From CAUZIZ01 sp965219005 (lineage in GTDB: Bacteria; Acidobacteriota; UBA6911; RPQK01; JAJDTT01), in contig CBDCMS010000003.1 of assembly GCA_965219005.1 (NCBI GenBank), positions 868,001 through 932,000 of the forward strand: 64,000 bases of DNA, read 5' to 3'. Position numbers and translations under genes: made by a program. Below are positions 29,570 through 38,079 of the stretch, in pieces. The notes below the pieces were generated by a model. That model saw nothing but the letters and a program-made list of their open reading frames with translations. It did not search any database and had not been told where the DNA came from. How positions within the stretch are numbered: the first letter of the stretch is position 1; each line of letters opens with the position of its first letter.

Positions 29570-29617
29570 GAATGTCGAGCATAGCTCGACCCACGGCGGC
29601 CTGGAGACCACCGCCAC
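29543..29617. repeat. REP-like palindromic repeat, family A, copy 1
   Basis: Outer arms GTGGCTTCGGTCTCCAGGCC and GGCCTGGAGACCACCGCCAC bracket an inner hairpin TCGAGCATAGCTCGA. The same architecture recurs at 33535-33613 and 48551-48629 with a half copy at 43929-43954. It covers the 3' end of the EamA gene. Confidence 0.8.
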
Positions 29618-29640
29618 GACCAAAGCCAGCCGGGGGTTGT

Positions 29641-30843
29641 TCAGTGGCGTCGGATGGGGAGCCCGAGCTGGCCTTCAGTGAGGCGCGTAGCCAAGTAGGT
29701 TTCCGATTCTGCTGGGTCGAAGCGACTAGGTGAAAAGGCAGAGACGTCGATCGAGGTATGACCGTCGGCGACAAACTCGGCCAGAAGCATTCCAGCCCCG
29801 GGATTATAGGCAAAGCCGCTTCCCTGAAACGCCAGACCAGTGAAGAATCCAGGTAGTTCCTCCAGCGGCCCCAACAAGGGTTCTCCGTCCATCGGAATGG
29901 TGAGCAGGCCGACGCTCTCGCTCTCCCACGAAAGGCCCTTGAGAACTGGGACAAATGAGTTGAAGTTTTGTTCGATCCGATTCTTCAACTCCGGCGAAGC
30001 GGAGAGGTCGGACATCTGGAAGTCCGGCGAGTCGACCTGGTACTCCAGACGCTCAAGCGAAGAGATTCCCAGTAGCAGCCTTCCCCCGGAGGCCGGTCGC
30101 ACATAGCCGTCCAGTGGGTGAGCGTTGACGACGGGAAAGACAAGCGGAGACGAAAGAGGCTCAGTCAGGTAGCGTTGATGCACGAAGCTCTTGACAGGGA
30201 GCGTCAACCCCAGATCTGAGATGAGTCTGCGGGTCCAGGAATCGAAGGCCCCGATCACTGCGTCTGCCTCGACAAGCCCGTTACTCGTAGCGACTCCGTT
30301 GACGCGTCCCCCGGAGGTGACTATTCTCTTCACCATTTCCCGCTCCCGAACCTCAACCCCCATCTCGCGGATTCTGGCGGCGATTGCCGGAACGTATTCG
30401 TGCGGCTCGCTGTAGCCACCGAGCGGATCGAAGAGTCCGACCGCATCATCCTGAGGCTGCAGCATGGGCCAGCGCTTCTTCATCTCCGCTGCGTCAAGCA
30501 CTTCAAACGGGGCCTCCAGCTCTCGATACATCGCGAGCAGCCCTTTCCGTTCCATCCAGGAGCGGGGTGTAAACAGATTCAGGCAGCCGACCGCGTTGTA
30601 CTCGTATCCCTCGAGTTCCTCCGAAATCTGTCGAAACAGCTCCAAACAGAGTTTGCGCACCAGGACGGAGGTGCGAGTCAGCAGAAGGGCGGTAATGATG
30701 CCGGCAGCACGGCTGCTGGACCCATCTCCCAACACGCCCTTCTCGATCAACGTGACGCGCCCGTATCCCTTACGCATCAGATGGTAGGCTGTGCTCATGC
30801 CAAGAACGCCCCCACCGATGACGATTGCTCTTGCTGTCTTCAT
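29641..30843 (-). CDS. FAD-dependent amine oxidoreductase (DAO/sarcosine-glycine oxidase type)
   Basis: 400 residues. The N-terminal dinucleotide fold has IVIGGGVLGMSTAYHLM (GxGxxG variant GGGVLG, residues 9-14) followed by the acidic end of strand two (LIEKG) and the flavin-site SSSRAAGI. The substrate half follows, and LLTIPMDGEPLLGPLEELPG and FQGSGFAYNPGAG give the C-terminal FAD contact typical of the DAO family. Such enzymes oxidise secondary or primary amines of N-methyl amino acids, releasing an imine and H2O2 or passing electrons on. Substrate not readable. Transcribed divergently from the beta-helix gene with only 58 bases between starts, which must hold both promoters. Only a weak ribosome site precedes ATG 30843. 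Confidence 0.85.
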   Translation of the reverse strand: MKTARAIVIGGGVLGMSTAYHLMRKGYGRVTLIEKGVLGDGSSSRAAGIITALLLTRTSVLVRKLCLELFRQISEELEGYEYNAVGCLNLFTPRSWMERKGLLAMYRELEAPFEVLDAAEMKKRWPMLQPQDDAVGLFDPLGGYSEPHEYVPAIAARIREMGVEVREREMVKRIVTSGGRVNGVATSNGLVEADAVIGAFDSWTRRLISDLGLTLPVKSFVHQRYLTEPLSSPLVFPVVNAHPLDGYVRPASGGRLLLGISSLERLEYQVDSPDFQMSDLSASPELKNRIEQNFNSFVPVLKGLSWESESVGLLTIPMDGEPLLGPLEELPGFFTGLAFQGSGFAYNPGAGMLLAEFVADGHTSIDVSAFSPSRFDPAESETYLATRLTEGQLGLPIRRH

Positions 30844-30901
30844 CTAGTAAAACACCCCCAAAAGCGATTTCGATCGTAGGAAAAAGGAGGAACGATAGCA
30901 A

Positions 30902-32143
30902 ATGACATCCAGCAGACGATTTCGAGCCCTGGCGTTGGTCTGTACCGTTGTGTCCATCGCCCTGCTACTGGGCAGTTGGGTAAGCCACAGCCACTCGGCG
31001 GCCCCGCCACCCGCCAAGATTATCGACGCTACCGACTTTCCGAACCTCCAGGCGGCTTTCGACGCGGTGCCCGAGGCGGGAGGACTGGTGAAGCTTCCGC
31101 CCGGCGATTTCGAACTGACCGAACCGTTGCGACTGCGTCGGGAGAACACCCGGATTCTGGGAGCCGGCGCCAGTACCCATTTGATCAACCGCAATGAAGC
31201 AGGAGCCCCTGCCCTGATTCTGCGACATCCCAACCGGGACAACGATCCCAAGGCACGGCTATGGCGAGTCCAGCTCGCCGATTTCAGGATCAGCGGAAAT
31301 CCCGAGAGTGGAGATGGGCTACTGGCTGAAGGCATGAATGAGATCTATATCCACGGCCTCTCTGTCGATCACAACGGCGGGCATGGGATGAATTTGATCG
31401 ATTGTTACGAAGACCCACGGGTCTCAAATTCCATCATCACTTACAACGGTAAGGCTGGGATCAACATTGTCAAGGGACACGACATCGCAGTCTCCGCCAA
31501 TCAGTTGGAGGAGAACCAGGACGGGGTTCGCTGCCTTGACAGCTATAATCTCAATTTGACGGGTAATGTCCTGGATGATCACCTGAGACATGGGGTGGTG
31601 ATCGAGAACACCTACGGTTCCGTCCTCTCCGGGAACATGATCGAGGAATGTCGGGCGACCGCGATCATCCTGGACCGGGACTGCTACGGCATCACCGTCA
31701 GCGCCAACGTTATAGCCCACAACCTCAATGGTCTGGATCTCAGGGATGCCTGGGGCTGTACGGTTTCCGCCAACACCTTCACCATCATCCCCGGACAGGC
31801 GCTCCGGGTAGGACCCCAGAGTGGAAGGATTACGATCACCGGGAACAGCTTCGCCAACAGCCACATCGGAGAACGCACCCGGCGAAAGGAGAACTATGAG
31901 GCCCAGTGGCCGGCACTTATCCATGCCACTGGTATCCTGCTGGAAGATACGTCGGACGTGGCGATTACGGGGAACATTTTCACCGGCCTCATTCACGAAG
32001 CCATCAAGGCGGTTGGCCAGCCCCAGAGGATCGCCGTGGTGGGCAACGTTTCGTCTGACCTGGGACGACTCGATTCCAAGCGGTCGGGGCCCTTCGATCT
32101 GGATTCCGGTGGAAACGTGATCGGTCTCAATGCGAAGCGCTGA
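30902..32143 (+). CDS. Secreted right-handed beta-helix (NosD/pectate-lyase-like) protein
   Basis: 413 residues. Signal peptide (ALALVCTVVSIALLLGSWVS), then IIDATDFPNLQAAFDAVPEAGG and VKLPPGDFELTEPLRLRREN, the usual N-terminal cap of pectin-lyase-like beta-helices, followed by PbH1 repeats such as VSNSIITYNGKAGINI, VSANQLEENQDGV and LTGNVLDDHLRHGVVIE up to about residue 380. GGAGG lies 11 bases before ATG 30902. Such proteins bind or cleave polysaccharides outside the cell; catalytic residues cannot be assigned. Its 3' end overlaps that of the convergent sulfatase gene by 17 bases, and both fit a glycan-degradation role. Confidence 0.83.
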   Translation: MTSSRRFRALALVCTVVSIALLLGSWVSHSHSAAPPPAKIIDATDFPNLQAAFDAVPEAGGLVKLPPGDFELTEPLRLRRENTRILGAGASTHLINRNEAGAPALILRHPNRDNDPKARLWRVQLADFRISGNPESGDGLLAEGMNEIYIHGLSVDHNGGHGMNLIDCYEDPRVSNSIITYNGKAGINIVKGHDIAVSANQLEENQDGVRCLDSYNLNLTGNVLDDHLRHGVVIENTYGSVLSGNMIEECRATAIILDRDCYGITVSANVIAHNLNGLDLRDAWGCTVSANTFTIIPGQALRVGPQSGRITITGNSFANSHIGERTRRKENYEAQWPALIHATGILLEDTSDVAITGNIFTGLIHEAIKAVGQPQRIAVVGNVSSDLGRLDSKRSGPFDLDSGGNVIGLNAKR

Positions 32144-33476
32144 GCGGCGAGGCGTCGGCCGCTGCGTCCTGGTTTCCGAAGAGATTCCGCAGGACTGATT
32201 CCAGACCCTGTCTGGCCTCGGCGGCTCCAACCGGACCCTCTGCCTCGACAGGTCGCTGCTCCTGTGCGTCGGAGGCCATGTGGAAAAGCCGCCCGTCCCG
32301 GTACAGCTTCCAGTCGTGGCTTCGAACCCAACTCTGCCCCTTGTGCTCGGAGAAGACCCACTTGCGACCGGCTCCTCGCTCCCCCCGGAGTCCTGGAGCG
32401 AAGCTCTTGCCGGGCAGAGAGATTCCGGATGGAAGTTTGGCTCCTGCGAGCTCCGCCAGTGTAGGGAGGAAGTCGCTGAAATTGACCAGGTCTTCCAACA
32501 GCGTGCCTTCTTCTACCGTTCCCTGCCAGTTGGCAATGGTGGGGACGCGGGTACCGCCATCAGTCAGCTCCGTCTTCCCGCCCGGGACCAGAACCTCTCC
32601 CAGACGGCTTACGACGTCTTCTCGAATCAGCCTTCCATTCTCTGCGGTGATGATGGACCGTTTCGCTGTCCCGTTGTCGGTCGTGAACAGGATCAGCGTC
32701 TTCTCCCGGAGGCCCAGCTCATTCACAGCACCGACCAGGCGTCCTATCTGCTCGTCCATCGCCGCCACCATTTCTGCGTAGCTGTCATAGCGTCCGTTCG
32801 GTCCGAATGGCACCGGGGTCTCCAGATCGTCGGTGACATCATGACAAAGAGCCATCGAATAGAAGGCGAAGAATCGCCGATCTCGATTCCGCTCGATGAA
32901 GTCGATCAGGAACTCGGTATAGACCTCTGGTCCGTAGCGCTCGGCGACGTCGGCCCGGCGTTGACCGTTCTGATAGATCAAGGGTCGATAGTATCTGGGT
33001 CCCTCATGCCATCCGAACAGGCAGTATTCGTCGAAGCCAAGCCGATGGGGGTGATCCAGATCGTCCTTGAGCAGAGTCAGCTGCCACTTTCCCGAGATCG
33101 CGGTGGCATACCCGGCATCCCTCAAGGAGTGAGCGATTGTTTCTGTTTCCAAGGTGTGAGGAAAGGTGCCCCACTCAGGGTTGCCGACCTGGAAGGGATA
33201 ACGTCCCGTCAGGAGGCTGACGCGAGAGGGATGACAGACCGGCATGCTGTAGGAGTGATCGAAACGCATTCCGGTCGTGGCGAGACTGTCCAGGTGGGGT
33301 GTCTCATAGGATGTCCCTCCATAGGAACCCAGCACTTCCCGTCCGACGTCGTCGGCTAGAATTAATAGGATATTCGGGGTCTCGGCGGTTTCGACGGGCT
33401 CGGGCTGCCGCTGGCAAGCCCAACTCAGAGCCAGGGAAGCAAGCAGTAGAATTGAGAAGGAGTAGCTTCCACCCAT
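32127..33476 (-). CDS. Arylsulfatase-type sulfatase, exported
   Basis: 449 residues from ATG 33476. Hydrolyses sulfate esters after the active-site Cys is converted to formylglycine. PVCHPSRVSLLTGR places the C-x-P-S-R signature at Cys81; ILADDVG near 42-43 supplies metal-binding aspartates, SGKWQL resembles the conserved GKWHLG motif (His replaced by Gln in the usual position) and LFTTDNGTAKRS carries the DNG metal site. The N-terminus is a lipoprotein-like signal ending at Cys21. The frame extends to 33665 but overlaps a repeat and is not coding there. A sulfatase next to a beta-helix protein suggests use of sulfated polysaccharides. Possible oddity: the Lys-His of the canonical GKWH motif is changed here. 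Confidence 0.88.
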   Translation of the reverse strand: MGGSYSFSILLLASLALSWACQRQPEPVETAETPNILLILADDVGREVLGSYGGTSYETPHLDSLATTGMRFDHSYSMPVCHPSRVSLLTGRYPFQVGNPEWGTFPHTLETETIAHSLRDAGYATAISGKWQLTLLKDDLDHPHRLGFDEYCLFGWHEGPRYYRPLIYQNGQRRADVAERYGPEVYTEFLIDFIERNRDRRFFAFYSMALCHDVTDDLETPVPFGPNGRYDSYAEMVAAMDEQIGRLVGAVNELGLREKTLILFTTDNGTAKRSIITAENGRLIREDVVSRLGEVLVPGGKTELTDGGTRVPTIANWQGTVEEGTLLEDLVNFSDFLPTLAELAGAKLPSGISLPGKSFAPGLRGERGAGRKWVFSEHKGQSWVRSHDWKLYRDGRLFHMASDAQEQRPVEAEGPVGAAEARQGLESVLRNLFGNQDAAADASPLSASH

Positions 33477-33534
33477 TCTAGGTAGATTGTATTTTGACAC
33501 CTCTGCAGGGTCAATCGGAGGTTGGGTGCAGGTT

Positions 33535-33613
33535 GTAGCGGTGGCCTCCAGGCCGCCGTCTCTCGAGCCAAAGGCTCGAAGGAAGAAAATTTCGGCCTGG
33601 ACGCCAAAGCTAC
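33535..33613. repeat. REP-like palindromic repeat, family A, copy 2
   Basis: GTAGCGGTGGCCTCCAGGCC and GGCCTGGACGCCAAAGCTAC arms with central hairpin TCGAGCCAAAGGCTCGA. It occupies the divergent region between the sulfatase and Nramp genes and so may lie in both 5' untranslated regions. Confidence 0.78.
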
Positions 33614-33677
33614 GAAACCACCTTCCTTTCTTGCAACCCGCAACCTCCAACCTGTAACCTGCCAAGGCTGCAACCTC

Positions 33678-35009
33678 ATGCCAACGAACAGCCTACTGAA
33701 ACGGATCGGACCAGCTTTCATCGTTGGAGCCTGCATCATAGGCCCCGGCAGCGTCACGCTGATGTCTCGCACCGGAGCACTCTACGGATACTCGATGCTC
33801 TGGTTGGCTCTCCTGTCAGGGGCGCTGATGGCCGGCTTCATTGCCCTCTTCATGCACTTCGGCATCCATTCTCCCCACACCTTCCTGGAACAAGTACGGC
33901 TCAAGTTGGGTCGCTGGTTCGCCGTTCTTTGCGGTCTCTCTTTGGCCTCCGTGAGTGCGACATTCCAATTTGGGAACAACCTGGGCGTCACCGCGGCGAC
34001 GTCGACAATCTGGGAGGGGGCGCCGAAGCTGCTCTGGCCCTTGTTTTTTACGGGACTCTCCGTGGCTTTCCTCTTCGCATTCAAGAATATTTATCAGTTC
34101 CTGGAGAAGCTGATGACCTCCTTCCTGGTTCTGATGACACTCGCATTCCTTCTCAATCTTGGCTGGGCTGGACCGAGCCTGACTGATGCAGCGAGAGGCG
34201 CTTTTCTGCCATCGATCCCAGAAGGCGTGGATTGGTTGACGCTGGGAGGTCTAGTAGCAACCACGTTTGTCATTGTCGCTGCCTTCTTCCAGGCCTATCT
34301 CGTCAAGGCGAAGGGCTGGAGCACAGCCGATCTGAGCAGTGGGGTGACGGACACGGTCCTGGCCGCCATCATGTACACCGGGATTGGCTGCGTTATCATG
34401 ATGACGGCGGCGGCGGTGCTCTATCCGGACCGACCTATCGACAGCGCGACCGCGATGGCTAGCCAGCTGGAAGGCGTTTTTGGACCCTACGCCAAACTGG
34501 TCTTCTGTGTTGGTTTCTGGGCCGCAGCCTTTTCCAGCTTCATCACCAATGCTCTGGTCGGAGGTGTTCTGATCAACGACGGTCTCGGTCTAGGGGGGCA
34601 GTTGAACTCCCTCCCAACCCGGATCTTTGCCACCCTGGTGCTGCTGATCGGGATGGCAACGGCAATGGCGATCATCCGCTCCGACAGTTCGGTTGGAACC
34701 GTCGCCGTAGAGCGTTCCGGCAGCGCGGCCAGAGAAGAGGGCGTTCCCGAATCGATCGCCAAACCCAAAGAAAAAGGACAGATCGAGATACGAGCGATCG
34801 CACTGGCTCAGGCGCTTTCGATACTCGCGGTTCCCCTCGGAGTCATTGCCATGGTGGTAGTTCTGTTCGACAAGAGCTCGATGCCAGGACACCCGCTATC
34901 CGCCACCAGCAAGGCATTCGTCCTTTTGGGAGCGGGAGTGTTGCTGGGACTCGCCTTGATGACGGCCCTGAAGGTCAGGCCGGCGATAGTTGAATTCTTC
35001 GGCAGCTGA
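33678..35009 (+). CDS. Divergent Nramp-family transporter lacking the usual metal-site motifs
   Basis: 443 residues and about eleven membrane helices; the fold is recognisable from RIGPAFIVGACIIGPGSVTL in helix 1 and LVATTFVIVAAFFQAYLVKA in helix 6. Classical Nramp proteins have DPGN in helix 1 and MPH in helix 6, which bind the divalent metal. Here helix 1 reads GPGS, so the metal-ligand Asp and Asn are Gly and Ser, and helix 6 reads FFQ in place of MPH. The substrate is therefore probably not Mn2+ or Fe2+, if it transports at all. ATG 33678 was chosen by homology; there is no clear ribosome site and repeat copy 2 lies just upstream. Followed after 26 bases by the enolase-superfamily gene, likely one operon. 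Confidence 0.8.
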   Translation: MPTNSLLKRIGPAFIVGACIIGPGSVTLMSRTGALYGYSMLWLALLSGALMAGFIALFMHFGIHSPHTFLEQVRLKLGRWFAVLCGLSLASVSATFQFGNNLGVTAATSTIWEGAPKLLWPLFFTGLSVAFLFAFKNIYQFLEKLMTSFLVLMTLAFLLNLGWAGPSLTDAARGAFLPSIPEGVDWLTLGGLVATTFVIVAAFFQAYLVKAKGWSTADLSSGVTDTVLAAIMYTGIGCVIMMTAAAVLYPDRPIDSATAMASQLEGVFGPYAKLVFCVGFWAAAFSSFITNALVGGVLINDGLGLGGQLNSLPTRIFATLVLLIGMATAMAIIRSDSSVGTVAVERSGSAAREEGVPESIAKPKEKGQIEIRAIALAQALSILAVPLGVIAMVVVLFDKSSMPGHPLSATSKAFVLLGAGVLLGLALMTALKVRPAIVEFFGS

Positions 35010-35035
35010 GCTGAGCCGTCGACCCCGACAAGCCC

Positions 35036-36409
35036 ATGGACACCGATGTTCGCGTCCTGGAGGCGCAACCCTTCTTTACCCAAGTAGAGGCCCGCACCCC
35101 TTTGAAGTTTGGTGGAGTGGTCCTACATGAGGCTTGCTTCTGTCACGTCCGGGTGGCCGTCGAGAACCAGCTCGGCCAGTTCGCCGAAGGCTGGGGAGCC
35201 ATCCTGTTGGCTGATGTCTGGGGTTGGCCTTCTCCTCGGGTCCCGCATGAGCAGCGTGAGGAGTTGATGCGCCGGCTGACGTCGGCCTGGTGTGACCGAC
35301 TGTCTGAGTCTGACGGATTTGCTCACCCCGTCGACGTGTTCTGGAGGCTGGAGCCCGAACTCGAGCCTCTAGCACGAAGTATCTGCGAAGAGCAGGGAAC
35401 AGCCGAAGCGATGCCCCGGCTCAACGCCCTCATTTGTGCTTCGCCCGCCGATGCCGCCGTCCATGACGCTTTCGGTCACGCCGCCGGGATCGACAGCTAC
35501 GATGGCTACGGACCTGAGCATATGGAGCGGGATCTCTCAGACCAGTTGGGCCCGTCGTTCAAGGGACGGTTCATCTCAGATTTTCTGTCTCCGCTTCCGA
35601 CCTCGGTTGAGGCCTTCCACCTGGTGGGAGGATTCGACAAGCTGACCGAATCCGAGCTCAGCTCGGAGGATCCGGATGACGGTCTTCCGGTCTCCCTGGA
35701 CCAATGGATCCGCTATGAAGGGTTGCATTGCCTGAAAGTGAAGCTGCAGGGGAAGGATATAGACTGGGATCTCCACCGGCTTCTCGCTGTCGTGAGGGTG
35801 GCGAGGGCAGAGCATCGGCACCTGGGAATCGAGGACTTGTGGATCAGCGCGGACACCAATGAGATGTGCGAATCGCCGGACTACATGGTGGAGTTGCTCA
35901 GGAATCTGAAGCAGCAGGATTCGGCAGCCTTTCGATCTGTCCTCTACGTCGAGCAGCCCTGCGAGCGCGATCTGTGGCGTCGCCGGTTGGACGTCCGGGA
36001 GCTGGCCAGCCTGAAGCCGGTGATAATCGACGAAGCCCTGACTTCGCTAGAGGACTTCGAGCTTGCCTTGGAGCTTGGTTATAGCGGTGTAGCCCTGAAG
36101 ACCTGCAAATGCCAATCGGCCGAGCTGGTTATCGCGGCGAAAGCCAGCGCCGCCGCGATCCCCTTTGCCGTCCAGGACCTGACCAACCCGGGAATTTCCC
36201 TGCTCCACTCCGCCGGGCTGGCAGGGCGTCTCGGGACCATCCGCGGAGTAGAAGCCAACGGTCGTCAGTTTTTCCCTGGAGCGAGCGAGCCCGAGCGGAC
36301 GGTTCACCCTCAAGCCTTCCGACTGGCCTCCGGCCGAATCGGGACGAGCACCCTTCGGGGACCCGGACTGGGCTATCAGTGGGATCGGATCGGAAGGAGC
36401 TTCGAATAG
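35036..36409 (+). CDS. Enolase-superfamily (mandelate racemase/muconate lactonizing-like) enzyme
   Basis: 457 residues. The superfamily abstracts a proton alpha to a carboxylate with Mg2+ help. Visible: an N-terminal capping domain (EAQPFFTQVEARTPLKFGG), then the barrel with LKVKLQGKD near 235 (KxK, base), ISADTNEM near 272 (metal Asp), YVEQP near 304 (metal Glu), IIDEALTS near 330 (third ligand) and ALKTCKCQSAE near 352 (Lys base). The insert between the cap and barrel (SDFLSPLPTSVEAF) is longer than in typical dehydratases. Substrate probably a sugar acid, an inference from the glycan-related surroundings. Lies between the Nramp gene and an ABC ATPase gene (14-base gap), same strand. Stop codon is TAG. 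Confidence 0.85.
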   Translation: MDTDVRVLEAQPFFTQVEARTPLKFGGVVLHEACFCHVRVAVENQLGQFAEGWGAILLADVWGWPSPRVPHEQREELMRRLTSAWCDRLSESDGFAHPVDVFWRLEPELEPLARSICEEQGTAEAMPRLNALICASPADAAVHDAFGHAAGIDSYDGYGPEHMERDLSDQLGPSFKGRFISDFLSPLPTSVEAFHLVGGFDKLTESELSSEDPDDGLPVSLDQWIRYEGLHCLKVKLQGKDIDWDLHRLLAVVRVARAEHRHLGIEDLWISADTNEMCESPDYMVELLRNLKQQDSAAFRSVLYVEQPCERDLWRRRLDVRELASLKPVIIDEALTSLEDFELALELGYSGVALKTCKCQSAELVIAAKASAAAIPFAVQDLTNPGISLLHSAGLAGRLGTIRGVEANGRQFFPGASEPERTVHPQAFRLASGRIGTSTLRGPGLGYQWDRIGRSFE

Positions 36410-36423
36410 TTCAAGGGTCGGAT

Positions 36424-37149
36424 ATGCAGACGCCCACTACAGCCACCGACACTGTCTTCCGCGCCCGGGGATTGACGAAGGTCTACGAGATGGGCGAAGT
36501 CAGGGTTCACGCTCTCCGAGGCGTGGACCTGGATCTCTACTCCAGCGAGCTGGTGGTGCTTCTAGGACCCTCCGGAAGTGGCAAGTCAACCCTTCTGAAT
36601 ATCTTGGGTGGCCTGGATACAGCGTCAGATGGAAGCGTGAGCTACCACGACATTGAGCTGACCAGGGCCACGGACAGGGAACTCACCGAGTATCGCCGTT
36701 TTCACGTTGGTTTCGTGTTCCAGTTCTACAACCTGATTCCCAGTCTTACGGCGGTTGAGAATGTGGCCGCTGTGACCGAGATCGCCCGAGATCCGATGCA
36801 ACCGGCAGACGCGCTGGAATTGGTAGGCCTCGGAGACCGGCTTGATCACTTTCCGGCCCAGCTTTCTGGAGGTCAGCAGCAGCGAGTGGCGATTGCCCGG
36901 GCGGTCGCAAAGAATCCCGCGGTCCTGCTCTGCGACGAACCCACCGGTGCCCTGGACTCAACCACAGGCATCGTGGTCCTGGAGGCTTTGGAGCGCGCCA
37001 ATCGAGAACTGGGCACCACCACCGTGGTGATCACTCACAACGCCGACATTGCCGCGATGGCCGACAGGGTGCTGTACTTGAGCAACGGCCTGATCGCGAA
37101 CGTCGAGCACAATGCGGTAAAGAAGCAACCCAAGGACCTCAAGTGGTAG
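36424..37149 (+). CDS. ABC transporter ATPase, LolD/MacB-type, without a permease gene
   Basis: 241 residues, complete. Walker A GPSGSGKST (residues 48-56), Q-loop in FVFQFYNLIPSLTAVENV, signature LSGGQQQR, Walker B VLLCDEPTGALD and switch His in ITHNAD. The YNLIPSLTAVENV and DEPTGALD wording places it in the LolD/MacB/FtsE group that works with FtsX-like permeases in lipoprotein release, antibiotic export or envelope remodelling. No FtsX-like permease gene follows; the next gene is a racemase-like enzyme after a 170-base gap with hairpin repeats. ATG 36424 is the likely start; the frame is open 105 codons upstream but overlaps the enolase gene. Confidence 0.87.
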   Translation: MQTPTTATDTVFRARGLTKVYEMGEVRVHALRGVDLDLYSSELVVLLGPSGSGKSTLLNILGGLDTASDGSVSYHDIELTRATDRELTEYRRFHVGFVFQFYNLIPSLTAVENVAAVTEIARDPMQPADALELVGLGDRLDHFPAQLSGGQQQRVAIARAVAKNPAVLLCDEPTGALDSTTGIVVLEALERANRELGTTTVVITHNADIAAMADRVLYLSNGLIANVEHNAVKKQPKDLKW

Positions 37150-37246
37150 GCACCGTACGGTCTCTAGCCTGAAACGTCAATTGGAATTTCCCACATCCAA
37201 GGCACCGATTAATGCGAAGGCTTTCATGACTCCAGTAGCTTCTTTC

Positions 37247-37276
37247 AGGTACAATCCGGCACAGCCGGAGGCGGGG
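37247..37276. repeat. Short hairpin repeat, family B, copy 1
   Basis: Core GTACAATCCGGCACAGCCGG with stem TCCGGC (37255-37260), loop CACA and GCCGGA (37265-37270). A related sequence, GTACGATCCGGCGCAGCCGG, is found inverted at about 43899-43920. Confidence 0.5.
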
Positions 37277-37293
37277 CTAACCTGTAACCTCAC

Positions 37294-37313
37294 TCCGGCC
37301 TATAGCCGGAGGA
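37294..37313 (+). promoter_or_regulatory. Hairpin containing the ribosome binding site of the racemase-like gene
   Basis: CTCCGGC-CTATA-GCCGGAG is a perfect 7-bp stem; its 3' arm plus the next base provides GGAGG (37309-37313), 7 bases before GTG 37321. In the folded state the Shine-Dalgarno would be masked, so translation could respond to structure. Observed pairing; regulatory role is inferred. Confidence 0.45.
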
Positions 37314-37320
37314 AGTAACC

Positions 37321-38079
37321 GTGACCACCCAGACCCCAAACACCCCTAGACTGGGCGCGATCTACCCAGACGACATGTGGGTCGACCTCGACGCACAAGC
37401 CGTCGTCGACGACTTCAGAAGCTATCTCCCAGAGAACGTCGAATTGATCTCGAGTGCTACCCCGATTCCCCACAGGGACGCAGCACTAAAAGCCGGGATC
37501 GAGTTCGCGGAGAATGGAGACATCGAAGAATCCGCGCGGCGGCTGCTCCGTTATGATCCCAGCTGTTTCGCTTACTACTGCACCACCATCAGCTTCGTTC
37601 GGGGAGTAGGCGGCGACCTGGACGTCTCCCAGCGAGTCGAGGCCGCGACCGGAAAACCTGCCGTAACAACCAGCACTGCCATGATCCGGGCTTTTGAAGC
37701 CCTGGGTATCAAAAGTGTGGTACTTGCCAGTCCTTACATGCCCGACGTGGAGGAGAAGTTCGTCGAGTTCATCGAGGCCCATGGTGTTCGGGTTTTGAAG
37801 AGTATGGCTCTCGGTCTGAAGGACGGCCACGGGATCGTCGACCCCAATGAGATTCGCCAACTGGCGGAGTCTGCCGACAAACCCCAAGCGGATGCGGTCT
37901 TCGTGGGCTGCACCGGGCAGCGTTTGGCGTCTCACCTGGACGAAATGGAAGCGGGTCTGGGCAAGCCCGTTCTCTGCGCCAACCAGGTCACTTCCTGGGA
38001 GGCACTCCGGCTCCTGGGCGTGCCCCGGATTCTCTCGGGTCGCGGAAGCCTCTTCTCCGGCGCCAATGTATCCTACTGA
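37321..38079 (+). CDS. Maleate isomerase / arylmalonate decarboxylase-like Asp/Glu racemase family enzyme
   Basis: 252 residues from GTG 37321. Two-Cys fold of the Asp/Glu/hydantoin racemase superfamily: the first Cys lies in CFAYYCTTISFVRG near residue 87 and the second in DAVFVGCTGQRLAS near residue 200; RLGAIYPDD at the start and TTSTAMIRAFEALGIKSVVLASPY are typical of maleate isomerases. Likely isomerises or decarboxylates a small dicarboxylate. A GGAGG site inside a hairpin precedes it. Its 3' end overlaps the convergent GH32-like gene by 7 bases. Exact substrate not determinable. Confidence 0.8.
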   Translation: MTTQTPNTPRLGAIYPDDMWVDLDAQAVVDDFRSYLPENVELISSATPIPHRDAALKAGIEFAENGDIEESARRLLRYDPSCFAYYCTTISFVRGVGGDLDVSQRVEAATGKPAVTTSTAMIRAFEALGIKSVVLASPYMPDVEEKFVEFIEAHGVRVLKSMALGLKDGHGIVDPNEIRQLAESADKPQADAVFVGCTGQRLASHLDEMEAGLGKPVLCANQVTSWEALRLLGVPRILSGRGSLFSGANVSY

